Source: Planctomycetota bacterium (GTDB lineage Bacteria > Planctomycetota > OFTM77). Taken from it: 64,000 nt of DNA. Below, in pieces: positions 1-8,846 of the stretch. The stretch lies in contig JAJDCO010000004.1 of NCBI GenBank assembly GCA_029260795.1, positions 86,698-150,697 on the forward strand, in the 5' to 3' direction. The notes under the pieces are model-generated. The model ran no database searches, was not told where the DNA came from, and worked only from the letters and a program-made list of their open reading frames with translations. Each line of letters starts with the position of its first letter. The stretch's first letter is position 1. The translations under genes and the position numbers were made by a program.

Positions 1-25
1 TCGTAACGTCCGGACGAACCGCTGC

Positions 26-1072
26 ATGGGACGGCGGAACACGAGACCTCCAGCACCGAGGCGGCGAGTGGCGAAACGCGATTTCCTCTCGATCCAGGAT
101 CTCTCGCTCGAGGAGCTCGAGAACCTCCTCGCCCTCGCGACTCGCATGAAGTCCCGCCGGACCGCGTCCATGCCACTCACCGGCAAGACGCTCGGCCTGA
201 TCTTCTACAATAAGTCGCTCCGCACCCGCGTGTCCTTCGAGGTCGCGATGGAGCAGCTCGGTGGACAGAGCGTCAACCTGAGCGTGGGGCTCGATCTCTG
301 GCAGACCGAAGCCGAAGAAGGCGTGGCGATGGACGGCATCGCGGCCGAGCACGTCAAGGATGCGGCCAAGGTCATGTCGCGCTACCTCGACGCCATCGCG
401 GTCCGGAAGTTTCCCACCTGGAGGAGCTTCGAAGAGGACCGCGCCGATCGCACGATCCGCGCCTACGCCCGCTATGCCGACGTCCCCGTGATCAACCTCG
501 AGTCGTGCACCGAGCACCCGTGTCAGGCCCTCGCCGATCTCTTGACCCTCCGAGAGACGACGGGGGACTTGGCTGGCAAGAAGTTGACTCTGGCCTGGAC
601 CTTCCACCCGGTGCCTCTCTCGATGGCGGTCTCCAACTCACTGCTGCTCGCCGCGACGCGATTCGGCATGGACGTCACCCTCGCCACCCCCGAGGGATAT
701 CCCCTCGCCGACGACGTGATCGAGCAGAGCCGCCAGAACGCGGCCGCGACCTCCTCCGGCCGCGTCAACATCGTTCACGACCTCGACGCGGGTCTCGCCG
801 ACGCCCAGTTCGTCTACGGCGACAGCTGGATCTCGATCCCCCACTACGGTACGGACCGCGACACCGAGCTCCGCGAGCGATATCGCAGCTGGTGCCTCGA
901 CACGAAGAAGATGCAGCACACTGCGAACGCTTATCTCCTTCACCCTCTCCCAGTCCGACGCAACGTCGCCGTGACCGACGAGGTGCTCGATGGACCTCGG
1001 TCCCTGATCTACACGCAGGCCGAGAATCGTCTGCATGCGCAGAAAGCTCTGCTGACGACGCTCATCCGCTGA
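26..1072 (+). CDS. argF': N-acylornithine carbamoyltransferase (AOTCase/SOTCase family)
   Basis: Transfers the carbamoyl group of carbamoyl phosphate to an N-acylated (acetyl or succinyl) ornithine in the acetylated route to arginine. The 348-residue protein has the carbamoyl-phosphate loop SLRTR (residues 64-68), the HPCQ motif (164-167), and the motifs AWTFHPVPL and LHPLPVRRN near the second substrate site. The segment AMDGIAAEH and the HP-PL motif match the AOTCase/SOTCase branch rather than ordinary OTCase, from my knowledge of the Xanthomonas enzyme. I cannot decide acetyl versus succinyl by eye. The first 14 residues are basic and unlike the family; a GTG at 68 may be the true start. 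Its 3' end overlaps the converging reductase gene by 11 nt. Confidence 0.85.
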   Translation: MGRRNTRPPAPRRRVAKRDFLSIQDLSLEELENLLALATRMKSRRTASMPLTGKTLGLIFYNKSLRTRVSFEVAMEQLGGQSVNLSVGLDLWQTEAEEGVAMDGIAAEHVKDAAKVMSRYLDAIAVRKFPTWRSFEEDRADRTIRAYARYADVPVINLESCTEHPCQALADLLTLRETTGDLAGKKLTLAWTFHPVPLSMAVSNSLLLAATRFGMDVTLATPEGYPLADDVIEQSRQNAAATSSGRVNIVHDLDAGLADAQFVYGDSWISIPHYGTDRDTELRERYRSWCLDTKKMQHTANAYLLHPLPVRRNVAVTDEVLDGPRSLIYTQAENRLHAQKALLTTLIR

Positions 1073-2072
1073 CCGGAAGCCAGCCTTCCGCTCGGTACCA
1101 GGCTGCCGTCTCGGCGAGCCCCTCCTCCAAGGTGCGTTGAATCGAGAAGCCGAGCTCTTCGCGCGCTCGTTTGGCATCGCACGTCCACGCGATCGCCTTC
1201 ATCTCGTGGAGCTTGTCCCAACCCAGAAGCGGCGCTCGCTTTCGCAGCCTCGCCCACAGCTCCTGTGCCGTTGCGGAAAGCCACAGCCCCCATCCCGGCA
1301 CCGGTAGCAACCGCACTCGCCGACCCACCGCATTCGCGAACGCCTCTCTGAGGCGAGACCACGGATAGGCCTCGGCGTCTGCGAGGTAGTAGACGCGGCT
1401 CGGCACTGTCTCCGCCAAGGCGAGGTCCGCGATGCCGCGGGCGAGGTCGGCCGCGTGAATGAAGCTGTACTGCCGCTCGGGACCGAGAAAGCGCGGGAGC
1501 CAACCTCGTTGCGCCATCTGAAAGAACGCGAAGACATCACGATCGCCCGGCCCGTAGACGGCTGGCGGTCGCACGCAGCAGAACGGCAGCCTTCGATCGA
1601 GCTCCGACTCGATCGCTCGTTCTCCCGCCAGCTTGCTTCGCCCGTAGTCCGAGACGGGCTCCGGTGGATCGGACTCCCGTCGCGGTCGACCCTGGGCGGG
1701 CCCGGCCGCGGCGAGGCTGCTCACACTCACGAGACGGCGGGGTGGTGTCTTCGCTTCAAGGCAAGCTCGTGCGAGGTGGCGACAGCCGCTCTCATTGACC
1801 GCGAACAGCTCGGCGGGGTTGCGAGCTCGCACCAGACCAGCGACGTGCACCACGGCGGAGCAGCCAGCAACAGCGGTTGCCAGGGTCGAGGGAGCCGTGA
1901 CGTCACCAATCGCGAGCTCGGCGCCTTGCGCGGCGAGGGTCGCGCCACGCTCGGGAGCCCGGACCAGAGCGCGGACCGCCAGTCCTCGACGGAGGAGATC
2001 CTCCACGAGAGTGCGGCCGATGAATCCATTGGCCCCGGTCACGAGAAGGGGTGGCGCGCTGAGATCGGTCAC
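1062..2072 (-). CDS. Extended SDR NAD(P)-dependent reductase, CerR-like
   Basis: A 336-residue extended short-chain dehydrogenase. The N-terminal Rossmann motif TGANGFIG and the active-site DYGRSK (Tyr-x-x-x-Lys) are intact, with a Ser-rich strand (VSVSSL) before them. The family includes sugar epimerases, NDUFA9-like proteins and the ceramide reductase CerR. It lies head-to-head with a serine palmitoyltransferase-like gene, and CerR is the SDR partner in bacterial ceramide synthesis, so reduction of the 3-keto group of a ceramide intermediate is my inferred role. A generic epimerase is the alternative. GTG at 2072 has a well-placed GGAGG; the GTG four codons upstream (2084) abuts that site. 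Converges on and overlaps the carbamoyltransferase gene. Confidence 0.8.
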   Translation of the reverse strand: MTDLSAPPLLVTGANGFIGRTLVEDLLRRGLAVRALVRAPERGATLAAQGAELAIGDVTAPSTLATAVAGCSAVVHVAGLVRARNPAELFAVNESGCRHLARACLEAKTPPRRLVSVSSLAAAGPAQGRPRRESDPPEPVSDYGRSKLAGERAIESELDRRLPFCCVRPPAVYGPGDRDVFAFFQMAQRGWLPRFLGPERQYSFIHAADLARGIADLALAETVPSRVYYLADAEAYPWSRLREAFANAVGRRVRLLPVPGWGLWLSATAQELWARLRKRAPLLGWDKLHEMKAIAWTCDAKRAREELGFSIQRTLEEGLAETAAWYRAEGWLPVSG

Positions 2073-2135
2073 CGAAGTTGTCACCTCCGAAGGGGATGGG
2101 GTCCGAATCCGCGGAACAGATTGGGCCCTAGAATA

Positions 2136-2163
2136 TTGACTTCCCCCCGCGGCGCCCTACAAT
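2136..2163 (+). promoter_or_regulatory. Sigma-70-like promoter for the serine palmitoyltransferase operon
   Basis: TTGACT (2136-2141, five of six matches) and TACAAT (2158-2163, five of six) with a 16 bp spacer, in the divergent gap between the reductase and the acyltransferase operon. Predicted transcript start is near 2170. Confidence 0.55.
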
Positions 2164-2186
2164 TGAAGATTCGATTAAGACGATTG

Positions 2187-2202
2187 ACGTAAACCCTTAC
2201 GT
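2187..2202. promoter_or_regulatory. Palindrome downstream of the predicted start, candidate operator
   Basis: ACGTAA-ACCC-TTACGT is a perfect 6 bp inverted repeat with a 4 bp spacer. It lies about 15-30 bp downstream of the predicted transcript start, in an AT-richer stretch of an otherwise GC-rich region. Binding of a repressor here is inference. Confidence 0.35.
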
Positions 2203-2297
2203 ATCAAACTGTCACAACAATCGACCCAAAGCTCGAAGGCAGGGCGACCGTGCACTCCGCCTTCCGGCGGAGTCTAGGGTCCCCCAGGGGAGAGATT

Positions 2298-3482
2298 TTG
2301 GATCTCTTCGACAAGTGCTTCAAGTTCACCCGAGCCCGAGAGCTCATGGCCTCGGGTCTGTACCCGTACTTTCGAGCGATCACGGCGAGCGAGGCGACCG
2401 AGGTCGTCATCGAGGGCCGGCGTACGATCATGGTCGGGTCGAACAACTACCTCGGGTTAACTCATCATCCCGAGGTGGTCGAGGCGTCGCGTAACGCGAT
2501 CACCAAGTACGGGAGTGGTTGCACGGGCTCCCGGTTTCTCAACGGGACCTTGGACCTGCATGTCGAGCTCGAGGAACGTCTCGCGCGTTTCATGAATCGC
2601 GAGGCGGCGCTGACCTTCAGCACCGGGTTCCAAACGAACCTTGGCTCGATCGCCACGCTGGTTGGCAAGAACGACATCATCTACTGCGACCGCGAGAATC
2701 ACGCGAGCATCCTCGATGCCTGCCGCCTGTCTTACGGGGATACCCGCAAGTACAAGCACAACGATCTCGCCGATCTCGAGCGCTTGCTCGAGTTCAACGC
2801 GGACTCGACGGGTGGCAAGTTGCTCGTCGCCGATGGCGTGTTCAGCATGTTCGGTGACCTAGTGGATCTGCCGGGCATCGTCCCACTCGCGAAACGCTAC
2901 GGAGTGCGGATCGCGATCGATGAAGCGCACTCGGTCGGAGTCCTTGGCGAGAACGGCCGCGGAGCGTGCGAGCACTACGGCCTCGAGAAAGACGTCGATC
3001 TGATCCTCGGGACGTTCAGCAAGTCGTTCGCCTCGATCGGCGGCTTCATCGCTGGCCCGGACGACGTGGTCCACTACATCAAGCACCACTCGCGCCCGCA
3101 CATCTTCAGCGCCGCGATACCGCCCGCCGCAGCGGCCGCGGTCTTGAAGAGCCTCGAGATCATTCAACGAGAGCCCGAGCGGCGGGTGAAGCTGCTCGCC
3201 AACGCCGATCGAATGCGTGGCGCCTTTCGCGAGATGGGCTTCGACACCGGTTCCAGCATGACGCCGGTCGTCCCGATCATCATCGGCGATCAGCTTCGGA
3301 CCTTCGAGTTTTGGAAGAACCTCTTCCTCGAAGGCGTGTTCACGAACCCGGTGACCAGCCCGGCGGTGCCGCCCGGCATGGACTTGATCCGCACGTCCTA
3401 CATGGCGACGCACACCGACGATGAGCTCGACCGCGTTCTCGAGGCGTTCCACAAAGTCGGAACCAGCATGGGCCTGATCTGA
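2298..3482 (+). CDS. spt: Alpha-oxoamine synthase, probable serine palmitoyltransferase
   Basis: PLP enzyme that condenses an amino acid with an acyl-CoA or acyl-ACP; serine plus palmitoyl donor would give 3-ketodihydrosphingosine. Visible motifs are SNNYLGLT, GSGCTGSRFLNG, the aspartate of IDEAHSVGVLG that contacts the PLP ring, and GTFSKSF with the Schiff-base lysine (codon 3021-3023). Length of about 394 residues is normal for the family, which also contains BioF, Kbl and HemA. Serine palmitoyltransferase is favoured because the next gene is a long GNAT-like acyltransferase, a CerR-like reductase is divergent, and an AUR1-like PAP2 gene follows. TTG at 2298 has a strong AGGGGAGAG before it; GTG at 2250 is in frame but lacks one. 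Eight nt separate it from the next gene. Confidence 0.8.
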   Translation: MDLFDKCFKFTRARELMASGLYPYFRAITASEATEVVIEGRRTIMVGSNNYLGLTHHPEVVEASRNAITKYGSGCTGSRFLNGTLDLHVELEERLARFMNREAALTFSTGFQTNLGSIATLVGKNDIIYCDRENHASILDACRLSYGDTRKYKHNDLADLERLLEFNADSTGGKLLVADGVFSMFGDLVDLPGIVPLAKRYGVRIAIDEAHSVGVLGENGRGACEHYGLEKDVDLILGTFSKSFASIGGFIAGPDDVVHYIKHHSRPHIFSAAIPPAAAAAVLKSLEIIQREPERRVKLLANADRMRGAFREMGFDTGSSMTPVVPIIIGDQLRTFEFWKNLFLEGVFTNPVTSPAVPPGMDLIRTSYMATHTDDELDRVLEAFHKVGTSMGLI

Positions 3483-3490
3483 GGCGATCG

Positions 3491-4612
3491 ATGCCCGGAC
3501 CGATTCGAATCGAGTCCGCCGATGGCCCCAACCGGCTGTCTCGATTCATCGATGTCTCCTTCCGCCTGAACCGAGGACTACCACACTGGGTACCCTCGCT
3601 TCGAATCGCCGAGAAGGGGCGCCTCGATCCGCGCAAGAATCCCTTCTTCGAGCACGCCGAGGCTGCGCGCTTCATCGCGACCCGGGAAGGAAGACCGGTC
3701 GGTCGCGTGCTCGCGATCTGGGACCGCGAGCACGTTCGCTTCCAAGACGAGCGCGTCGGGTTCTTCGGCTTCTTCGAGTGCGAAGACGATGCGGAGGCGA
3801 CGCGCGCGCTTCTCGACGCGGCCTCGAATTGGTTGGGCGAGCGGGGTGCCGAGCGCTTGCGAGGCCCGATCAGCCCGTCGACCAACGATCAGTGTGGCCT
3901 CCTGGTCGAAGGCTTCGACTCCTCGCCGACCTTGATGATGCCCTACAACCCGCCTTATCATGCGGCCCGCTTCGAGGAGTACGGGCTCGCTCCTTACCGC
4001 GACCTGCTCGCCTTCGATCTGCAGGCCGACTGGATGCCGGTCGCGCGGCTGTCGCGGATTCGCGAGCGCCGCGCCAATGCCGACATCCGAGTCCGACCGA
4101 TCGACTTCCGCCACTTCGATCGCGAGATCGAGATCATCCGACGGATCTACAACGCGGCTTGGGAATCGAACTGGGGCTTCGTGCCGATGACCGAAGCCGA
4201 GTTTCACCACGTATCGCAAGACCTGAAGCAGGTCGCGATCGCGGACCTCATTCTGATCGCCGAGGTCGGTGACGAGCCAGCCGCTTTCATCGTCACGCTT
4301 CCAGATCTCAACGAAGCGATCGCCCACGTCCGCGACGGGCGATTGCTACCATTCGGCTTGTTCCGCTTGCTCTGGTACCGGCGCAGGATTGAACGCGCTC
4401 GCGTCGTGACCCTGGGCGTACTGCCCGAGCATCGACGCCGAGGCCTCGAGGCCCGCCTCTACCTCGAGACGATGGAGCGCGCCGGCGAACACGGGATCCA
4501 TGCCGGCGAGCTATCGTGGATCCTCGAAGAGAACGAGCCGATGCGCCGCGGTATCGAGGCCTTGGGCGGCCGGTTCTCGAAGCGATACCGTATCTACGAA
4601 AAAGCGCGATGA
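3491..4612 (+). CDS. GNAT-fold N-acyltransferase, candidate bacterial ceramide synthase
   Basis: A 373-residue soluble protein of the GNAT-like family common beside serine palmitoyltransferase genes. The N-terminal half carries RGLPHWVPSLR, a KNPFFEH segment and GPISPSTNDQCGLLVEGF. The C-terminal half has a second acyltransferase-like unit with VVTLGVLPEHRRRGLEARLY, which resembles the acyl-CoA-binding loop (R/Q-x-x-G-x-G/A) of GNAT enzymes. I recall bacterial ceramide synthase (bCerS, Caulobacter) belonging to this type of family; assignment here rests on that plus context. It would N-acylate the long-chain base made by the preceding enzyme. The stop lies 13 nt before the next GTG start. Confidence 0.7.
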   Translation: MPGPIRIESADGPNRLSRFIDVSFRLNRGLPHWVPSLRIAEKGRLDPRKNPFFEHAEAARFIATREGRPVGRVLAIWDREHVRFQDERVGFFGFFECEDDAEATRALLDAASNWLGERGAERLRGPISPSTNDQCGLLVEGFDSSPTLMMPYNPPYHAARFEEYGLAPYRDLLAFDLQADWMPVARLSRIRERRANADIRVRPIDFRHFDREIEIIRRIYNAAWESNWGFVPMTEAEFHHVSQDLKQVAIADLILIAEVGDEPAAFIVTLPDLNEAIAHVRDGRLLPFGLFRLLWYRRRIERARVVTLGVLPEHRRRGLEARLYLETMERAGEHGIHAGELSWILEENEPMRRGIEALGGRFSKRYRIYEKAR

Positions 4613-4625
4613 GGCGCTACCGGTC

Positions 4626-5303
4626 GTGACCGACTCTGAAGGCCCGGGCTCGCCTTCTCCTTCACCTCGTGGAACGGACGGACGCTCCTCTCGGCTCGCT
4701 CTCGGCTGCCTGCTCATCGGCCTGCTCATCGGCCCCGAGATCGGCGGTCACCCCGACGCGGCCGTCACTCGCCTCGCCTGGCTGCCGGAAGCCATCCAAG
4801 CCCTCGTCGGTGGCGACACCGAGGCGTTCGATCCTCTGCGGGCCGTGATCATCCCGGCCGTTGGGGCAGCTTGGCTCGTCACGGATGCATTGCACTTGGC
4901 CGCCGTCCTCGCGGTCATCGCCCTCGCGGGCCGATCGGTCGCTGCTCGCCTCGGATCGCTTCGGATCTTTGCCCTGATCGTCTTCTCTGGCGCACTGAGT
5001 GGCGGGGTCGGTGCGATCGTCCGACTCGGGGAGCCGGACCTCGCCCGGCACCTGGTCGGCGCCAGCACGATTGCCTGGACCCTCATCGGCAGTGCCCTCC
5101 TTCTCGAAGCTCGGACGAGAAGTGGCCGCGGCGGTCTGATCGGATTGATGTTGTTCGGCGCCTACCAAGTGCTCCGACCCGAGCCGAGCCTTTGGCCGAC
5201 GACCGGCGAGGAGCTCCCCGTTGCGGCGCAGCTCACCGCATTGATCGGCGCTCCTCTTTGGCTCCCGTTCTTCTTGCCGCCTCCAGGAGGCCGGAGCCGG
5301 TGA
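4626..5303 (+). CDS. Rhomboid-like polytopic membrane protein, probably inactive
   Basis: A 225-residue protein with about six hydrophobic segments. The run LVTDALHLAAVLAVIALAG then SVAARLGSLR resembles rhomboid TM2-TM3, and GAST (residues 145-148) sits where rhomboid proteases have GxSG. In the last helix AQLTALIG replaces the usual AHxxG, so Gln202 stands where the catalytic His would be. With the second Gly of GxSG also lost, I infer a pseudoprotease. GTG at 4626 is chosen because the reading frame upstream overlaps the acyltransferase gene in another frame with no plausible start. The stop overlaps the next GTG (GTGA), suggesting translational coupling with the PAP2 enzyme. A role in lipid handling is only contextual. 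Confidence 0.6.
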   Translation: MTDSEGPGSPSPSPRGTDGRSSRLALGCLLIGLLIGPEIGGHPDAAVTRLAWLPEAIQALVGGDTEAFDPLRAVIIPAVGAAWLVTDALHLAAVLAVIALAGRSVAARLGSLRIFALIVFSGALSGGVGAIVRLGEPDLARHLVGASTIAWTLIGSALLLEARTRSGRGGLIGLMLFGAYQVLRPEPSLWPTTGEELPVAAQLTALIGAPLWLPFFLPPPGGRSR

Positions 5304-6187
5304 ACGACATGGGGGGGACGCGCGCAATCCTGAGAAAGATCGATCGGACGATCCTGGCCTCTTGGATCCTGTGGGCGCTGCTGGCTCTCGGGGCGCCCGG
5401 TGAGGTCCGCGGACGGTGGGTCTGGGTGATCGCCGGAGTGGTGATCGTCGTCATCGCGGCGCGCCTCGATACCTGGCTCGGTCAGACCGACGAGCGCCGA
5501 GGAGTCGTGGCTCGCGTGATCTTTACCTCGCTGGCGATCGTGACGGCGTTCACGGCGCTCGGATTCGTGATCCCCGGAGCGCGCTCTCGAACCTACGAGA
5601 CGGAGCTGATCGCGATCGATCGTTGGCTCTTCGGCGTCGACCCGACGGTCTGGTTCGAGCGCTTGGCCCACCCGGCGTTGACCGAGCTCCTGCAGCTCGT
5701 CTACTCGACCTTCTACTTCTTGCCTTTCCTTCTCGGAGCGATCTTGTGGCGCTCGGGCCAGTGGCGAGAGATGGCGATCGTGCTGCTGGCAGTGACGCTC
5801 GGCTTCTACCTGTCCTATGTCGGCTACGTGCTCGTGCCGGCGCGCTCACCGGTGTACCCGATCCACGGCGGCGAATCGTTGCCAGGACTCTGGGTCGCCG
5901 AGTCGGTCTGGCACACGCTCTCGCGGCTCGAGGCAAACAAGCTGGACGCGTTTCCGAGCGGCCACACCGAGATCATGGTGATCTTGATGGTGTATGCCTG
6001 GCGCCTCTCGCGGCGTCAGGCTTTCCCGATCTTCGCGGTCATCGGATCGTTGATGATCTTCTCGACGATCTACCTTCGATACCACTACGTGATCGACGTG
6101 ATCGCCGGAGCAGCGCTGGCGTTTGCCGTGCTGTGGCTGACCGATCGTTGGGTGGCGCGGTCGCCTTCGATCAGTCGGCGGGCGTGA
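5300..6187 (+). CDS. PAP2-superfamily membrane enzyme, AUR1-like (phosphoceramide head-group transferase candidate)
   Basis: A 295-residue protein with about six TM helices. PSGH (219-222) and YLRYHYVID with His262 and Asp266 are the second and third PAP2 phosphatase/transferase motifs; VPARSP (179-184) is the degenerate first. The third motif resembles AUR1-type inositol-phosphoceramide synthases rather than standard PAP2 phosphatases, which more often have SRxxxGxHxxxD. Acting after Spt and the N-acyltransferase, it could transfer a phospho-head group to ceramide at the membrane; a simple lipid phosphatase is the alternative. GTG at 5300 is 9 nt after AGGAGG and overlaps the preceding stop; ATG at 5309 is also in frame. 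The 3' end overlaps spoVR by 17 nt on the opposite strand. Confidence 0.75.
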   Translation: MNDMGGTRAILRKIDRTILASWILWALLALGAPGEVRGRWVWVIAGVVIVVIAARLDTWLGQTDERRGVVARVIFTSLAIVTAFTALGFVIPGARSRTYETELIAIDRWLFGVDPTVWFERLAHPALTELLQLVYSTFYFLPFLLGAILWRSGQWREMAIVLLAVTLGFYLSYVGYVLVPARSPVYPIHGGESLPGLWVAESVWHTLSRLEANKLDAFPSGHTEIMVILMVYAWRLSRRQAFPIFAVIGSLMIFSTIYLRYHYVIDVIAGAALAFAVLWLTDRWVARSPSISRRA

Positions 6188-7658
6188 TCTCCTGGATCGA
6201 GCCTTTCTCGCCATCGAAGGAGAGGAGGCGACCTTTGCCTTCCTCCTTGGTTTCGATGTGAACCGGACGGGTCCAGACCTGATGGAGGTTGCGGAGCGTT
6301 TCGACTGCCCAGTCGAACTGGATGTCGATGCCTTCCCACTGATGCCTGAGGTAGAGCTCGCCGCGGTTGGCGTGGTTGGCGTCGACGACGGAGATGATGG
6401 GCTGGCCGAAGTTCGTCAGCCCGAAGAGCAGCTCACGCTTCACGCGCTGCCAATCACGATCGGCGATCTCGTGACGCCCGGTGCGGGGGTTGAACTGGAA
6501 CACGAACAGCTGCTGCTGCTCGGCGAACTCCTCGGTGAGAAACTCGTCGATGAAGGTGATGTCGTTGTAGATCCGCCGGACCTCGAAGATCTTCTCACGT
6601 CCGAGCCCGAGGTCTCGGTTCCAGTTGCGCTTGGTCTCGAGGTCATCGCAGTCTTCGAACTCGCGCCCGAACTTGCCTTTGTTCCATCGATCCTCGATGT
6701 CCCGAAACAGCTCGATGCCGACCTTGTACGGGTTGATCTGCCCAGGTCGCGCGTGAACGGTGCCGGAGTGATGGTCGGCATAGTCGACGACCTCGGAGTC
6801 GCGGAGGGCTCGCTTGGTCATGATGGTCGAGTGCCAGTAGGAGGCCCAGCCCTCGTTCATGATCTTGGTCTGCCCTTGAGGGGCGAAGTAGTACGCCTCC
6901 TCGCGAAGCATCGAGAGGATGTCGCGCTGCCAACGAGCCAGTGGTGCGTGCTCGATGAGGAAGAGAAGCACGTCGCGATAAGGCTCGCGCGGGAAGTGCC
7001 GCTCCTCTTGAGCGACGGCGGTGAGCCGTGCCTTCTCCGCTTCGATGAACTCGGGCGGATTGATGAAGCTCTCCATGTAGTCTTTGGAGCGGAGGCGTCG
7101 GACGCCCTCGGAGGGTGAGTCGGATTTCGGCTGATAGCTCTGATTGGATCGCGCGATGAACTCACCGTGCTGGTCGATCAAGTTGTCGATCGAGAGGCAG
7201 ACGTCGACGAAGCGCTCGACGTTCTCTACACCATGCTGCTCCATGTAACGGCGAATGCGGGAGCCATGGTTCGCCATCTGGTCCATCATCTTGCGATTGG
7301 TCTTCGAGAAGCACATGTTGTTCTTGAAGAAGTCGCAGTGACCGTAGACGTGCGCCATGACCATCTTCTGGTCCATGGTCGCATTGCTCTTCATCAGATA
7401 GGCGTAGCAAGGGTCGTTGTTGATGACGAGCTCGTAGATCTTGGACAGTCCGTACGCGTAGCTCTTCTGGAGGGAGTCGAACTCCATGCCAAAGCGCCAA
7501 TGAGGATAGCGCGTGGGAAAGCCGCCGTAGGCGGCGATGCCGTTCAGCTCGTCGCAGTCGACCAGCTCGAAGATCGTCTCGAAGAAGTCGAGACCGAACT
7601 CGCGCGCGTAGCCTTCGACCTCCTCCTGGATCGCCCGAAGGTCCGCGGTCAGATTCAT
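6171..7658 (-). CDS. spoVR: SpoVR family protein (YcgB-like)
   Basis: A 495-residue cytosolic protein, full length for the SpoVR/YcgB family. The N-terminus (DLRAIQEEVEGYAREFGLD, FELVDCDELNGIAAYGG) and the block MAHVYGHCDFFKNN with conserved His and Asn are typical, as are NEGWASYWHSTIMT and the C-terminal HQWEGIDIQFDWA. SpoVR is needed for spore cortex formation in Bacillus; its biochemical activity is unknown. Third gene of prkA-yeaH-spoVR, 49 nt after yeaH, with a good GGGGAG before ATG. In enterics the three are induced together by stationary phase and stress; no sporulation is implied here. Confidence 0.95.
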   Translation of the reverse strand: MNLTADLRAIQEEVEGYAREFGLDFFETIFELVDCDELNGIAAYGGFPTRYPHWRFGMEFDSLQKSYAYGLSKIYELVINNDPCYAYLMKSNATMDQKMVMAHVYGHCDFFKNNMCFSKTNRKMMDQMANHGSRIRRYMEQHGVENVERFVDVCLSIDNLIDQHGEFIARSNQSYQPKSDSPSEGVRRLRSKDYMESFINPPEFIEAEKARLTAVAQEERHFPREPYRDVLLFLIEHAPLARWQRDILSMLREEAYYFAPQGQTKIMNEGWASYWHSTIMTKRALRDSEVVDYADHHSGTVHARPGQINPYKVGIELFRDIEDRWNKGKFGREFEDCDDLETKRNWNRDLGLGREKIFEVRRIYNDITFIDEFLTEEFAEQQQLFVFQFNPRTGRHEIADRDWQRVKRELLFGLTNFGQPIISVVDANHANRGELYLRHQWEGIDIQFDWAVETLRNLHQVWTRPVHIETKEEGKGRLLSFDGEKGSIQEITPAD

Positions 7659-7707
7659 CGTCGTCTCCCCTCCGCCTCGCCGGCGGATGTGCCTCGAACG
7701 CCGAGCC

Positions 7708-8811
7708 TCAGCGCCCCTTGCTCAGAAAGTCTTTGATCGACGGCAAGATGCCATCGCGATCGAGGATCTCGGAGGTCACCACGAACTCCTCGTCGGAGAA
7801 GACCTGATCGAGGTCCTTCTTGAACTGCCCACTCCCATAAGCGGACTTTACCTGGCCGTACGAGAACTGGTTGACGGCCGGCAGGAGCCGCGTCTTGATG
7901 ATCTCGACGCAGCGATCGGTGTCTCGTCCGCTCCAGTTGTCGCCATCCGAGAAGTGGAAGGGATAGATGTTCCACTGATCCGGAGGATAGCGCTCCTCGA
8001 CGATGCGCGTGCACAGCTCGTAGGCCGATGAGATCTTGGTGCCACCCGACTCACGCAGGTGATAGAAGGTGTGCTGATTGACCTCTTTGGCCGCGGCATC
8101 GTGCACGACGTAGATCGTCTCGATGTTCTTGTACTGGTGCCGAAGCCAGGTATCGATCCAGAAGGACTCGATGCGCACGATCTCTTTCTGCTCGCGCCCC
8201 ATGCTTCCGGAAACGTCCATCATGTACATGATGACTGCGTTGGACTCCGGGAGCTGTCGCGCCGTCCAGCCGCGGAAGCGCTTGTCCTCGCGGATCGGGA
8301 TCACGACCGGATTGCTCGGATCGTAGAGCCCCATCGCAATCTGGCGCTTGATGGCCTGACGGTAGGTGCGCTTGAAGTGCCGGAGCGACTCCGGTCCGGC
8401 CCGGCGGATGCCGGTGTATCTTCCCGCGCTGCTGACGAACTGCTTCTTGCCGCGGGGCTGGATGTTCGGAAGCTCGAGCTCTTCGCCCAGGATCTCGGCG
8501 AGCTCCTCCAGGCTGACATCGACCTCGAGCACGTGCTGGCCCGGGGTCTCGCCGGCCTGCCCGGTTCCCTCCCCTTGCTCGGTATCGACCGGGTTGCCGA
8601 CTTCTCCTTCGCCTTGCCCGACGCCGCTGCGACGGTTCGAGCCGAAGCGGAAGCGAGGCAGATTGATCTGAGGCACCGGGATAGAGACGATGTTCTTGCC
8701 TTTGCGGCCGAGCATCTCCCCTTGGGTGATGTACTTCTTCAGGTCCTTTTTGATCTTGCCCCGGACGATCTGACGGAATCGCCGCAGGTCCTTCTCGATC
8801 TTCTTGACCAT
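7708..8811 (-). CDS. yeaH: DUF444 / YeaH-YhbH family protein with VWA-like fold
   Basis: A 367-residue protein of the YeaH/YhbH family. After a basic N-terminus ([19 protein letters not shown]) and an acidic Gly/Glu-rich linker, the C-terminal half carries [10 protein letters not shown], a MIDAS-type DxSxS metal site of a von Willebrand A domain, then [13 protein letters not shown] and [11 protein letters not shown]. It is assumed to work with the PrkA kinase. ATG at 8811 is preferred over the longer frame because the 40 residues upstream are Ser/Arg/Pro noise and run into the gap with prkA. The gap of 55 nt to prkA contains a strong hairpin. Confidence 0.93.
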   Translation of the reverse strand: MVKKIEKDLRRFRQIVRGKIKKDLKKYITQGEMLGRKGKNIVSIPVPQINLPRFRFGSNRRSGVGQGEGEVGNPVDTEQGEGTGQAGETPGQHVLEVDVSLEELAEILGEELELPNIQPRGKKQFVSSAGRYTGIRRAGPESLRHFKRTYRQAIKRQIAMGLYDPSNPVVIPIREDKRFRGWTARQLPESNAVIMYMMDVSGSMGREQKEIVRIESFWIDTWLRHQYKNIETIYVVHDAAAKEVNQHTFYHLRESGGTKISSAYELCTRIVEERYPPDQWNIYPFHFSDGDNWSGRDTDRCVEIIKTRLLPAVNQFSYGQVKSAYGSGQFKKDLDQVFSDEEFVVTSEILDRDGILPSIKDFLSKGR

Positions 8812-8846
8812 GAGTCTCGCTCTCCCGCGGCCCGCTCCCGGGGGGC

